DNA of 64,000 bases, from assembly GCF_000737515.1 (NCBI RefSeq), contig NZ_CP006587.1, positions 1,054,001 to 1,118,000 on the forward strand, written 5' to 3'. Source of the stretch: Hymenobacter sp. APR13 (GTDB lineage Bacteria; Bacteroidota; Bacteroidia; Cytophagales; Hymenobacteraceae). The position numbers and the translations under genes were made by a program. Position 1 is the first letter of the stretch. Every line of letters starts with the position of its first letter. The notes below the pieces were generated by a model. The model saw nothing but the letters and a program-made list of their open reading frames with translations. It did not search any database and was not told the origin of the DNA. Shown piece after piece: positions 1 through 8,705 of this stretch.

Positions 1-519
1 CTCCTTGAAGGCCGTGGGCGTGTGGCGGGGCATCACCACCACGCAGCGCAGGCCGGCCCGGGCGCAGTAGGCGGCCAGGGCCACGCCCGCGTTGCCGGCC
101 GTGGGGATGATGCAGCCGGTTACGCCCAACTCTTTGGCTTTGGAAACCGCCATACTCAGGCCCCGGGCCTTGAACGAACCGGTCGGGTTCTGGCCTTCGT
201 CCTTGAGCAGCAGGCTGCGCAGGCCGTGGCGGGCGGCCAGGCGGGGCAGCGGCAGCAGCGGCGTCCAGCCCTCGCCCAGCGTCACTAGGTTGGCGTCGTC
301 GAGCAGGGGCAGCAAAGCCCGGTAGCGCCACATGGAGTTATCGGCCGGGTTGATGACGTCGGCGGGGGTGAGCGGGGCGGTGAGGTCATAGCGGGCCAGC
401 AGCGGCTGGCCGCAGCAGGCCGATACGCGCTGCAGCGCGAAGGCGTCGTGGGGGGTGTGGCAGGCGGCGCAGTGCAGCACCTGCAAACGGGAGTGGGTGG
501 TGGTCTCGAGGGTGGTCAT
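1..519 (-). CDS. thrC: threonine synthase, 3' part cut off by the window edge
   Basis: PLP-dependent enzyme predicted to convert O-phosphohomoserine to threonine in the cytoplasm. The 173 visible residues are open to the window edge. An N-terminal zinc-ribbon-like region has cysteines 17, 20, 35 and 36, as in the Zn-ribbon type of threonine synthase, followed by LGEGWTPLLPL (about 81-91). The PLP lysine is K117 in NPTGSFKARG, and PTAGNAGVALAAY forms the phosphate-binding region. The start is the first ATG in frame. On the minus strand GAGCTTTGCG (534-543) resembles a Bacteroidota -7 box. Other PLP fold-type II enzymes such as threonine dehydratase are less likely because of the Zn ribbon and the GEGWTPL motif. 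Confidence 0.88.
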   Translation of the reverse strand, partial: MTTLETTTHSRLQVLHCAACHTPHDAFALQRVSACCGQPLLARYDLTAPLTPADVINPADNSMWRYRALLPLLDDANLVTLGEGWTPLLPLPRLAARHGLRSLLLKDEGQNPTGSFKARGLSMAVSKAKELGVTGCIIPTAGNAGVALAAYCARAGLRCVVVMPRHTPTAFKE

Positions 520-611
520 AGCAGGGAGTTGAACGCAAAGCTCCCGCCGCCCTATGCCCAAACCAAACGCCTTCTTGGAATAGCCTATGCCTGTTTGGAA
601 TGACGAACGAC

Positions 612-710
612 GTAGAGACGCAATATTTTGCGTCTCGTCGTTGCTGAGGTTGTTCGATATGCACCTTGCCGCATCGTTCAACGACGAGACGCAAAATATT
701 GCGTCTCTAC
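612..710. repeat. Family A palindromic repeat (REP/BIME), copy 1
   Basis: Two 32-nt arms (612-643 and 679-710) are perfect inverted copies separated by 35 nt. Each arm contains its own small palindrome, AGACGCAA-tatt-TTGCGTCT, so each can fold alone or the two can pair. The inner flanks differ: the left arm continues as gctgaggttgtt (arm type R1) and the right arm as cgttgaacgatgc read outward (arm type R2). It lies between thrC and the lysR-type gene. Related copies are at 7871, 8575, 12852 and 17787. Confidence 0.93.
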
Positions 711-722
711 ACCAGTCAGGCA

Positions 723-762
723 TCAGCACGCGAGATTCCTCGCAGGCTCGGAATGACGTTCT
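723..762. repeat. Half copy of family B palindrome
   Basis: A single arm reading cagcacgcgagattcctcgc and ending gaatgacgttct. It matches the right arm of the complete element at 14250-14295 in its outer part and lacks an inverted partner. It directly abuts the LysR stop codon region, so it may be a decayed remnant. Confidence 0.55.
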
Positions 763-765
763 GGG

Positions 766-1674
766 TTACCGCTGCGCGTTGCCGTAATACAGCCGGGCGA
801 ACTGCACGAAGGTTTTGTAGGGCAGGTTGTTTTCGGTGCCTTTGCGCTGCACGAAATCGAAGTGGCGCACTAGGTTCAGGTCGCGCACGGGCACTTCCAC
901 CAGCTCGCCGGCGGCCAGCTCCTTCATCACCGACTGCCGGGGCAGAAACGCCAGGCACGTATCTACCCGCACGAAGTTCTTGAGGGCTTCGGTGCCGCCC
1001 AGGCGCACTTTCACCGGCAAATCAGTGAGGCGGATGCCGTGGGTTTGCAGGGCCTCTTCCAGCACGGCCAGCGTGCCCGAGCCGGTTTCGCGCAGGGCCA
1101 CGGGCGTGCGGCGCAGGTCCTGGGCTTCCAGCTCGCGGCGGTGCAGCGGGTTGCGGGCCGAGCACACGGCCACCACCTCATCGGTGAGCAGCGGGGTGTA
1201 GGTGACGTGGCTGACTTTGTGGATGCCCTCGATGATGCCCAGGTCGATTTCGTGCTCCAGCAGGGCTTTGAGGATGTTCTCGGAGTTGCGGTTTTTGAGC
1301 GTGAGCTGGGTGTGCGGGTAGCGGCCCAGGTAGGCCGACAGCACCGGCGGAATCACGTAGAGCGAAATAGTGGTGCTGGCCCCGATTATCATCTGCTGGC
1401 GCGGCTGAAACTCGGGACTCAGCTCGGTGAACTCCTGCTCCAGTTCGTGCTGCAGCTGCCGGGCCAGCAGCAGCTTGCGGTACAGCAACTCGCCGGCGGC
1501 CGTGAGCTGCACCGCATTGCCGAGTCGCTCAAACAAACCCGTCTTGTAGTGCTCCTCCAGCGCCCGCACCCGCTTGCTCACCGCCGACTGGCTCAGAAAC
1601 AGCGTCTGCCCCGCCTTGGTGAAGCTCAGCTGCCGGGCAACTTCCAGAAAGACTTCGTGCGCGTGGGAAAGCAT
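766..1674 (-). CDS. LysR-family transcriptional regulator
   Basis: A 302-residue DNA-binding regulator of normal LysR length. Residues 1-60 form the winged helix-turn-helix (FTKAGQTLFLSQSAVSKRV), followed by a linker helix and a LysR substrate-binding domain from about residue 90 (IIGASTTISLYVIPPVL, later LRETGSGTL). The overall look is close to CysL/CbbR-type members, but the effector cannot be deduced. The start is supported by TACCTTCG (minus strand, 1680-1687), a near-consensus Bacteroidota -7 box only 5 nt before the ATG, which would give a leaderless mRNA. Neighbours give no clear target; thrC downstream is in the same orientation but separated by repeats. Confidence 0.9.
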   Translation of the reverse strand: MLSHAHEVFLEVARQLSFTKAGQTLFLSQSAVSKRVRALEEHYKTGLFERLGNAVQLTAAGELLYRKLLLARQLQHELEQEFTELSPEFQPRQQMIIGASTTISLYVIPPVLSAYLGRYPHTQLTLKNRNSENILKALLEHEIDLGIIEGIHKVSHVTYTPLLTDEVVAVCSARNPLHRRELEAQDLRRTPVALRETGSGTLAVLEEALQTHGIRLTDLPVKVRLGGTEALKNFVRVDTCLAFLPRQSVMKELAAGELVEVPVRDLNLVRHFDFVQRKGTENNLPYKTFVQFARLYYGNAQR

Positions 1675-1785
1675 GGTAGCGAAGGTACGCGCCCGGATGG
1701 TTTTTGGGCGGTGTTGGGGCGGGGGTCAGCAAAGGGATAATTGGCACAAGTGTAACGCAGCATGCCTCCGGCTAGTCATTTCAAA

Positions 1786-2217
1786 TCACGCAATACTTCC
1801 CCAAACGGCGTAGTTTGAGTCTCCTGATGAGGCTATAAGCAAAATACCGCCCTCATCTACACTTGTACCATCTGACAATTGCCAAGGCTCATGTTCATGC
1901 TCGGTAGTACCATTAATCCTGAACCATGAACCGTCATCAAAACGCACTTCTAAATCCGCGGTATCGGTACAGAAAGCATCTGCTACTCGCTTCAGATTGA
2001 CGCTATTCATTCCCAGCAGCATACGCTCTGCTTCACTCAACTTATCATCCCGCTGAGGATAGAAAGTAATACCAGAATCGAAGTAAAGCTCTATGTCACC
2101 GTGCTTCCCTCTAAATTGGATGTATGGGCTTTGATGAAGTACACCAAAGCTTTCAACATTGGTATCAACCAAAAGCGTGCTTACTATACGAGTAGCTACG
2201 TCTATATTATTCTTCAT
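1786..2217 (-). CDS. hypothetical protein, AT-rich orphan
   Basis: A 143-residue soluble, acidic protein with no signal peptide or membrane segment. I do not recognise a family. It contains a beta-rich stretch (IQFRGKHGDIELYFDSGITFYP) and a C-terminal acidic stretch with HEHEPW. Its size, acidity and isolation resemble small immunity or orphan proteins, but no toxin gene is adjacent. Codon use is much more A/T-rich than its neighbours, with AAT, TTT, ATA and TTA common, which suggests recent acquisition. A consensus promoter lies upstream at 2259-2266 on the minus strand. Confidence 0.7.
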   Translation of the reverse strand: MKNNIDVATRIVSTLLVDTNVESFGVLHQSPYIQFRGKHGDIELYFDSGITFYPQRDDKLSEAERMLLGMNSVNLKRVADAFCTDTADLEVRFDDGSWFRINGTTEHEHEPWQLSDGTSVDEGGILLIASSGDSNYAVWGSIA

Positions 2218-2258
2218 AATTCATATAAGTTGGCAAAAACCCAATAACTATTCCCATT

Positions 2259-2266
2259 CAAACCTA
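2259..2266 (-). promoter_or_regulatory. Bacteroidota -7 promoter element for the gene at 1786-2217
   Basis: The minus strand reads TAGGTTTG, an exact fit to TAnnTTTG, 41 nt before the start codon. A clear TTTG at -33 is not obvious. Confidence 0.45.
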
Positions 2267-2332
2267 TACAAAACCTAGCAGAAACGCCGTTTTTCTATAC
2301 CTTCCGGCGTCCTTCTAAGCTCCTCCCCTTCC

Positions 2333-5300
2333 ATGCTATCGAAAACACTTTCCCGCCTGCCGCTGCTGGTGTTGCTGGCTTTGCTGTGCGCCTGCTCCAA
2401 GTCCGGCTCCGAGGCCGGCCAGGACCCCAACGGCGAGGAAATTGACCCGTACCAGAACCTCGTGTTTCAGTTTGCCGAGGCCGTGGTGACGCCCGAGCTG
2501 CAGGACCGCTGGGATACGGTGCAGGTGGTGAGCTTCGAGCCGGCCGTGCGCGGCAAGTTCAAGTGGACGTCGGACCGGGAGCTGGTGTTTTCGCCCAGCA
2601 CGCCGTTCAAGCCCAGCACGAACTTCAAGGCCACGCTGCGCAAGGAGGCCCTGCCCGAAGGCAAGCGCAACGCCGAGCTGCCCGAAAACCGCCAGAAATT
2701 CCACACGCCCTACCTGGAGCTACAGGAGCCGCAGGCATTCTGGGGCCGCTCCAGTCGGGCCGCCGGCACCGCCGAGATGCGCGTGGAGCTGCCCTTCAAC
2801 TACGCCGTGAAGCCCGCCGACGTGAAGCCCCTGCTGCGCGTGACCCAGGACGGACAACCCGTGGCCTTTGAGGTGAGCGGAGAGCCGGGCGAGGTGGTGC
2901 GCGTGCGCCTCAACCAGCAGGTGCGCCCCGGCACGCCGCTCACCGTGGCGCTGGCCCAGGGCTTGCACGCCGTGGGCAGCGACCAGCCTAGCACCGCCGA
3001 CTACGAAACCCAGGTAACCGTGCCCGACCCCGAGGCCCTGCAGGTAACCACCATCGAAGGCTCGCTGAAAAACGCCGACCCGATGGTGCTCATCACCACC
3101 AACCAGCCCGTCACGGCCACCGATTTGCAGAGCTACATCACCGTGTCGCCGCAGGTGGCCTACGAGGTGGAGGAAACGGAAAACGGCGTGCGGCTGAAAG
3201 GCGGCTTCGAGGTGGGCCGCACTTACCAGATTGGCGTGAACCAGGGCCTGCGCGGAGCGCTGGGTGGGATGCTGGGTGAGGGTGTGACGCAGTCGGTGAG
3301 CTTCTCCGACGAGCGGCCTACCATCAGCTTCGGCAGCGCTGAGAAGGCCATGTACCTCGACGCTCTGGGCTCCCGCAACCTGGGCGTGCGCATCAACGAG
3401 GTAAACCAAGTGAAGGTGACCATTGCCAAGGTGTACGCCAACAACATTCAGCAGCTGCTGCGCGGCGGCAGCCAGTACGGCTACCCCGAGTACGACGGCG
3501 AGGAAAGCAGCGAGGAAGAAGACGACGGGGGCGAGTACGTGGACCGCTCCTTCCAGTACTACGACGTGGAGAACCTGGGCAACGTCCTCACGGAGCGCAC
3601 CTACACCGTGTCGGGGCTGCCGAAGGCGCAGGGGCTGCGGCTGCTGAACCTGAACCTCAAAGACCTGGAGTTTTCGGGCGGGCTGAAAGGCCTGTACGTG
3701 ATAAAGGTGCAGGACACCGAGCGGCAGTGGCTGCAGGTAAGCAAGCTGGTGGCCGTTTCGGACATCGGGCTGATTGTGAAGCAGGGCAAGGCCGGCAGCA
3801 CGCTGGTGTTTGCCAACTCCATCCGCAACGCCAAGCCGCTTTCCGGCGTGGAGCTGCGCTACATCAGCACCAACAACCAGGTGATGGGCACCGGCCTTTC
3901 CAACGGCGACGGTGTGGCCCGCTTCGACAGCACCGCCGCCAACGGCCGCTTCAAGCTAGGCATGGTGATGGCCCAGCAGGGCAACGACTTCACCTTCCTC
4001 GACCTGAGCCGCAGCCGCGTGGAAACCTCCCGCTTCGAGGTGGGCGGCCTGCAAACCAACGCCGCCCGCTACCAGGCCTTCCTCTACGGCGACCGGGACC
4101 TGTACCGCCCCGGCGACACCATCCAGACCAACACTGTACTGCGCACCGACGCCTGGCAGGCCCCGCCCAAGGGGCTGCCGGTAAAAATCCGGCTGCTGCT
4201 GCCCACTGGCAAGGAGTACGCCAGCCTGCAGAAAACCCTGAACGCGGCCGGCTCCTTCGAGGCCCGCTTCATCCTGCCCCCGGCCGTGATGACCGGCCTC
4301 TACACCCTGGAAGTGTTAACAGGCAACGATGTGCTGCTGACGTCGCGCCAGCTCTCGGTAGAGGAGTTTATTCCAGACCGCATGAAGGTGACGGTGAAGG
4401 CCGACCGCGCCGTGGTGAAGCCCGGGCAGTCGATTTCGGCGCAGATTACGGCCCAGAACCTGTTCGGTCCACCCGCCGCCGACCGCAAGTTTGAAGTGGA
4501 GTTTTCCTTGAAGGAAAAAGCCTTCAACCCCAAAGGCTTCGAGCAGTTCACCTTCGCCATCAACAGCGGGGAGCGGCGGCGCGGCAACTACGGCGACCTG
4601 GAATCGACGCCCATTGCCGACCGTTTCGAGAAGACCACCCGCGAAGGCACCACCGACGCCGCCGGCCGCGGCACCGCCACTTACGAAGTCCCCGACTACA
4701 CCGACCTGGGCACGCTGGAAGGCGCGGCCTTCACCACGGTGTTCGATGAAACCGGCCGCCCGGTAAACCGCCTGGCCACCTTCGAGGTGCAGACCCAACC
4801 GGTGCTGTTCGGCATTCGGAGCGCCGATGATTTGGTGAGCACCGGCCAGCCGCTGGCCGTGCAGCTGGCGGCCCTCACGCCGGCCGGCCAGCCCACCACG
4901 GCCCAGGCCCGGGTGCAGGTGGTGCGCCTGCTCTGGGAGACAGTGATTGAGCGCCAGGGCGGCCGCTACGTGTACAACTCGCAGAAGCGCGAGGAAGTGG
5001 TACTCAACCGCGTGGTGTCGGTGAAAGGCGCGGGCCAAGACGCCGGCCTGAACTTCACGCCCACTTACTCCGGCGAGTACGAAATCCGGGTATCGGGCAC
5101 CGGGGCCGTGACCTACGTGGCCCGGCGCGTGTACGCCTACGGCTACGGCGACACCCAGAGCAACTCGTTCGAAGTGAACAACGAGGGCGAGGTGACCATT
5201 GAGGCCGACAAGCCCAAGTACGAGCCCGGCGACGTGGCCCACCTGCTGCTGAAAACGCCCTTCCCCGGCCGCGTGCTCGTGACCGTGGAGCGGGACCGGG

Positions 5301-7861
5301 TGCTCGACCACTTCTACGTGACCACCGACGAGAAATCGGCCAAGGTGGACGTGCCCATCCGGGGCAACCACGTGCCCAACATCTACGTGACGGCCACCGC
5401 CATCCGCGAAATTAAGGACAACCGCCTGCCACTCACCGTGGCCCGGGGCTTCGTGCCGCTGACGGTGGAGAAGCCCGGCGCGCGCCTGCAAGTCGCCATT
5501 AAGGCACCCGCCCAAAGCCGCTCCCAAACCGCCCAAACCATTGAAGTAACCACCGCCCCCGGCGCGCAGGTGACGCTGGCCATGGTGGACGAGGGCATTC
5601 TGCAGATGAAGGACTACCGTACGCCCGACCCCTACGGCTACTTCTACCAGAAGCGCGCCCTGGAAGTGCAGGCCTACGACGTGTACCCCTTCCTGCTGCC
5701 CGAGCTGGGTTCCAGCAGCACCGGCGGCGACGGTTACGACCTCTCGCGCCGCACCACGCCCGTGCCCAACCGCCGGGTGCGCCTGCTCGCCAAATGGAGC
5801 GGCGTCCTCACCGCCGACGCCAGCGGCAAGGTGCGCTACAAACTGCAAATTCCGCAGTTCAGCGGGGCCATCCGCATCATGGCCGTGGCCTACAAAGGCG
5901 ACGCCTTTGGCTCGGCCGAGCACACCATGAAAGTGGCCGACCCGGTAGTTATTTCAACGGCCCTCCCCCGCTTCCTCAGCCCCGACGACACGGCTTATGT
6001 ACTTGTCACCATGACCAATACGCTAAACCACGGGGTCACTGGCTATGTAGGTATGCAAGCCACAGGTGCTCTGTTCCGCACTAAACCCGGTTCGGCGGGA
6101 CCAAACCTGGTGGGAGAAGAGCTTGTAAGCATCGGCGCCGGCAAAGAAATACAATTAGGCTTCCGTGTCCTTGCGAAGAATGCAATTGGCATAGGTACAT
6201 TGACACCTAACTTTTTTAATTCTAACACCAACGAATCGTTTAAGGAAACTATTGAAATTCCGGTCCGGCCCGCTTCGCCGCTGCAGAAGCGTACGGGGGC
6301 GGGCGTGGTGGCGGGCGGTGCGGCCCAGCAGCTGAACCTGCGCACCGACTTCCTGCCTTCCTCCCTGCGGAGCCAGCTGGTGGTGAGCCGCTCGCCCATG
6401 ACGGAGTTTGCCAAGGACCTACGCTACCTGCTGCAATACCCCTACGGCTGCTTGGAGCAAACCGTGTCGGCCGCCTTCCCGCAGCTGTACTACGGCGACC
6501 TGGCCGCCACCCTGGGCCAGAAGAACGGCCCAGGCACTAAGCACCAGGCACTAAGCACTAAATACAACCCCAACTACCACGTGCAGGAAGCCATCCGAAA
6601 GGTGGAAGCCCAGCAGATGTACAACGGCAGCCTCAGCTACTGGCCCGGCGGCGACTACGACAACTGGTGGGCCACCGCCTACGCCGCCCACTTCCTGCTG
6701 GAAGCCCAGCAAGCCGGCTTCGACGTGAACAAGAACGTGCTGGACCGGGTGCTGCGCTACCTGCAGGCCCGCGTCCGCAAGCGCGAAACCGACACCTACA
6801 ACATCATCCAGACCGGCGGCGTGATTCAGCCCGTGACGCTGGCTAAGAAGGAAATATCCTACTCGCTCTACGTGCTGGCTGTGGCCGGCCGCCCCGATGC
6901 TGTGGGCCTGAACTACTACAAAGCCAACCGCAAGCTGCTGCCCGAGGATTCGCGCTGGGTACTGGCCTGCGCTTTCGCCCTGAGCGGCAACCAGCGCAGC
7001 TACCGGGAGGCCCTGCCCACCCGATTTGGGGTGCAGTCCATAGCCGGCCGCCAGCTCGACGGCGCCTTCTCCTCCCCCATCCGCGACGAGGCCCTGGTGC
7101 TCAACGCCCTGCTCGCCGCCGACCCCGCCAACGCCCAGGTGAACGTGCTGGCCCGCCAACTCAGCCGCCAGGTGAAGCAGGCTGGCTGGCTCAGCACCCA
7201 GGAACGCGCCTTCGCGCTGCTGGCCCTCGGCAAGCTGGCCCGCAAAAACGCCGGCAGCACCGTTACGGCCAGTCTGCTGGCCGACGGCAAGGCCATTGGC
7301 AACTTCTCGGGCAAGGACCTCACGGTAAGCAACGTGGCCAACCGCCAGCTGGCCCTGCGTACCAGCGGCAAGGGTAGCCTCTACTACTTCTGGGAAACCG
7401 AGGGCATCTCGCCCACCGGCCAAATCCGCGAGGAAGACGCCTACCTGCAAGTGCGCCGCCAGTTCCTGAACCGTACCGGCCAGCCCGTGGGCAGCACCAG
7501 CTTCCGCCAGAATGATTTGGTGGTCGTGAAAATCACCATCCAATCAGCTGAGTCGGCCGGAGAGGTGAAGAACGTGGCCATTACCGACCTGCTCCCCGCC
7601 GGCCTGGAAATCGAAAACCCGCGTATCGGGGCCGTGCGCGACATCACCTGGGCCACCGATGCCGCCCAACCGGACTACCTCGACGTGCGCGACGACCGAA
7701 TCAACCTCTTCACCACCGTCACGCCCCAGCCCAAGTCGTTCTACTACCTCTGCCGCGCCGTCTCGAAAGGCACCTTCAAGCTCGGCCCCGTCAGCGCCGA
7801 CGCCATGTACAACGCCGAGTACCACAGCTACGCCGGCAGCGGCGTGGTGCGGGTGCGGTAA
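2333..7861 (+). CDS. alpha-2-macroglobulin family lipoprotein (YfhM-like)
   Basis: A 1842-residue bacterial alpha-2-macroglobulin, thought to trap invading proteases in the periplasm and protect the cell when the wall is damaged. A lipoprotein signal with the lipid-anchored cysteine near residue 21 (LLCACSKS) is followed by serial MG/Big-like domains, an A2M region around IPQFSGAIRIMAVAYKGD, and a thioester domain. The thioester motif YGCLEQT has its cysteine at residue 1373 and glutamine at 1376, so covalent trapping should be possible. The C terminus carries a DUF11-like region (VAITDLLPAGLEIENP). It precedes pbpC as in many bacteria. Two oddities: a segment at about 6000-6255 is visibly AT-richer than the rest, and 6533-6560 reads like an intergenic word repeat inserted in frame. 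Confidence 0.93.
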   Translation: MLSKTLSRLPLLVLLALLCACSKSGSEAGQDPNGEEIDPYQNLVFQFAEAVVTPELQDRWDTVQVVSFEPAVRGKFKWTSDRELVFSPSTPFKPSTNFKATLRKEALPEGKRNAELPENRQKFHTPYLELQEPQAFWGRSSRAAGTAEMRVELPFNYAVKPADVKPLLRVTQDGQPVAFEVSGEPGEVVRVRLNQQVRPGTPLTVALAQGLHAVGSDQPSTADYETQVTVPDPEALQVTTIEGSLKNADPMVLITTNQPVTATDLQSYITVSPQVAYEVEETENGVRLKGGFEVGRTYQIGVNQGLRGALGGMLGEGVTQSVSFSDERPTISFGSAEKAMYLDALGSRNLGVRINEVNQVKVTIAKVYANNIQQLLRGGSQYGYPEYDGEESSEEEDDGGEYVDRSFQYYDVENLGNVLTERTYTVSGLPKAQGLRLLNLNLKDLEFSGGLKGLYVIKVQDTERQWLQVSKLVAVSDIGLIVKQGKAGSTLVFANSIRNAKPLSGVELRYISTNNQVMGTGLSNGDGVARFDSTAANGRFKLGMVMAQQGNDFTFLDLSRSRVETSRFEVGGLQTNAARYQAFLYGDRDLYRPGDTIQTNTVLRTDAWQAPPKGLPVKIRLLLPTGKEYASLQKTLNAAGSFEARFILPPAVMTGLYTLEVLTGNDVLLTSRQLSVEEFIPDRMKVTVKADRAVVKPGQSISAQITAQNLFGPPAADRKFEVEFSLKEKAFNPKGFEQFTFAINSGERRRGNYGDLESTPIADRFEKTTREGTTDAAGRGTATYEVPDYTDLGTLEGAAFTTVFDETGRPVNRLATFEVQTQPVLFGIRSADDLVSTGQPLAVQLAALTPAGQPTTAQARVQVVRLLWETVIERQGGRYVYNSQKREEVVLNRVVSVKGAGQDAGLNFTPTYSGEYEIRVSGTGAVTYVARRVYAYGYGDTQSNSFEVNNEGEVTIEADKPKYEPGDVAHLLLKTPFPGRVLVTVERDRVLDHFYVTTDEKSAKVDVPIRGNHVPNIYVTATAIREIKDNRLPLTVARGFVPLTVEKPGARLQVAIKAPAQSRSQTAQTIEVTTAPGAQVTLAMVDEGILQMKDYRTPDPYGYFYQKRALEVQAYDVYPFLLPELGSSSTGGDGYDLSRRTTPVPNRRVRLLAKWSGVLTADASGKVRYKLQIPQFSGAIRIMAVAYKGDAFGSAEHTMKVADPVVISTALPRFLSPDDTAYVLVTMTNTLNHGVTGYVGMQATGALFRTKPGSAGPNLVGEELVSIGAGKEIQLGFRVLAKNAIGIGTLTPNFFNSNTNESFKETIEIPVRPASPLQKRTGAGVVAGGAAQQLNLRTDFLPSSLRSQLVVSRSPMTEFAKDLRYLLQYPYGCLEQTVSAAFPQLYYGDLAATLGQKNGPGTKHQALSTKYNPNYHVQEAIRKVEAQQMYNGSLSYWPGGDYDNWWATAYAAHFLLEAQQAGFDVNKNVLDRVLRYLQARVRKRETDTYNIIQTGGVIQPVTLAKKEISYSLYVLAVAGRPDAVGLNYYKANRKLLPEDSRWVLACAFALSGNQRSYREALPTRFGVQSIAGRQLDGAFSSPIRDEALVLNALLAADPANAQVNVLARQLSRQVKQAGWLSTQERAFALLALGKLARKNAGSTVTASLLADGKAIGNFSGKDLTVSNVANRQLALRTSGKGSLYYFWETEGISPTGQIREEDAYLQVRRQFLNRTGQPVGSTSFRQNDLVVVKITIQSAESAGEVKNVAITDLLPAGLEIENPRIGAVRDITWATDAAQPDYLDVRDDRINLFTTVTPQPKSFYYLCRAVSKGTFKLGPVSADAMYNAEYHSYAGSGVVRVR

Positions 7862-7870
7862 CAGAACGGT

Positions 7871-7992
7871 GTAGAGACGCAATATTTTGCGTCTCGTCGT
7901 TGCTGATGTTGTTTGGGCAGCGCGGTTCCGGGCCGTTCAACTACGTGCCACCGCATCGTTCAACGACGAGACGCAAAATATTGCGTCTCTAC
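7871..7992. repeat. Family A palindromic repeat, copy 2 (left of the RAYT)
   Basis: Arms at 7871-7902 and 7961-7992 are perfect 32-nt inverted copies. The left arm is type R1 (gctgatgttgtt follows) and the right arm type R2. It begins 9 nt after the alpha-2-macroglobulin stop and ends 28 nt before the transposase start. Confidence 0.95.
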
Positions 7993-8020
7993 ACCGGTAC
8001 AATTGCTTTATGCCTCACCT

Positions 8021-8569
8021 ATGGACTCCGGGCTGTATCAAGATAAATACCGCATTGCTTCAACTCGCTGGCATGGATACGACTACAGCCAGAACGGTGC
8101 GTATTTCGTCACTATCTGCACGCATAGCCGACGCCGGTATTTTGGGGAGATACAAGCTGGACAAGCCATAGGTAAAGCAGCAGTATTGACTCCCACTCCT
8201 CTGGCAGAGCGGGCCTTGACATGTTGGCAGGAAATACCGGACCACTTTGCTTTTGCAGTACCGGACGCTTTTGTCGTGATGCCTGACCATGTACACGGCA
8301 TCATCTTCTTCCACAAACCGGATACGAATACGGAAGCCGCTGCCACGTTCGGCCCACAAAGCCAAAATTTGGCGGCTGTCGTGCGGGGCTTCAAAGTAGG
8401 CGTGAAGGCCTGGGCAACGCGTGCCGGCGTGGAATTTACGTGGCAGCGGAGGTACTTTGACCGGGTGATTCGCAATGAAGTCGAGCTACAGAAAGCACGG
8501 GAATACATTCGCAATAATCCATCCCAATGGTCGGCTGACCACGACAAAGCAGATGGTTTGTTCCGTTGA
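8021..8569 (+). CDS. REP-associated tyrosine transposase (RAYT), Y1/HUH superfamily
   Basis: A 182-residue single-strand transposase of the IS200-like Y1 superfamily, RAYT branch. The HUH motif is H90-V-H92 in VVMPDHVHGI, after the conserved beta strand YFVTICTHSRRRYFG. The likely nucleophile is Y162 in EYIRNNPSQW. RAYTs nick and join REP hairpins and are regarded as domesticated enzymes that spread REP sequences. Here the gene sits between two REP pairs (7871-7992 and 8575-8700), the expected arrangement. The ATG at 8021 is chosen because the extension upstream reads through the repeat arm. The ORF is intact and all catalytic residues are present, so it may be active. It splits the alpha-2-macroglobulin/pbpC pair. 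Confidence 0.93.
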   Translation: MDSGLYQDKYRIASTRWHGYDYSQNGAYFVTICTHSRRRYFGEIQAGQAIGKAAVLTPTPLAERALTCWQEIPDHFAFAVPDAFVVMPDHVHGIIFFHKPDTNTEAAATFGPQSQNLAAVVRGFKVGVKAWATRAGVEFTWQRRYFDRVIRNEVELQKAREYIRNNPSQWSADHDKADGLFR

Positions 8570-8574
8570 ACGAG

Positions 8575-8700
8575 GTAGAGACGCAATATTTTGCGTCTCG
8601 TCATTGAACGATTCAGAATTGCCCGAACGCCGGAAATAGAAAACCTCAGCTACATCTAATAACATCAGCAACGACGAGACGCAAAATATTGCGTCTCTAC
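8575..8700. repeat. Family A palindromic repeat, copy 3 (right of the RAYT)
   Basis: Arms at 8575-8606 and 8669-8700, inverted with one mismatch (tcattg versus tcgttg). Here the left arm is type R2 and the right arm type R1 (aacatcagcaacg), the reverse polarity of copy 2. The pair therefore brackets the transposase symmetrically. It starts 5 nt after the RAYT stop and ends 5 nt before the pbpC start. Confidence 0.95.
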
Positions 8701-8705
8701 ATCCC

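Noticed and set aside
4316..5923. 535-residue minus-strand ORF inside the macroglobulin gene
   Set aside because: Shadow of GC-rich codons; composition rich in G, H, V and Q with no domain, and the opposite strand encodes a clear protein.
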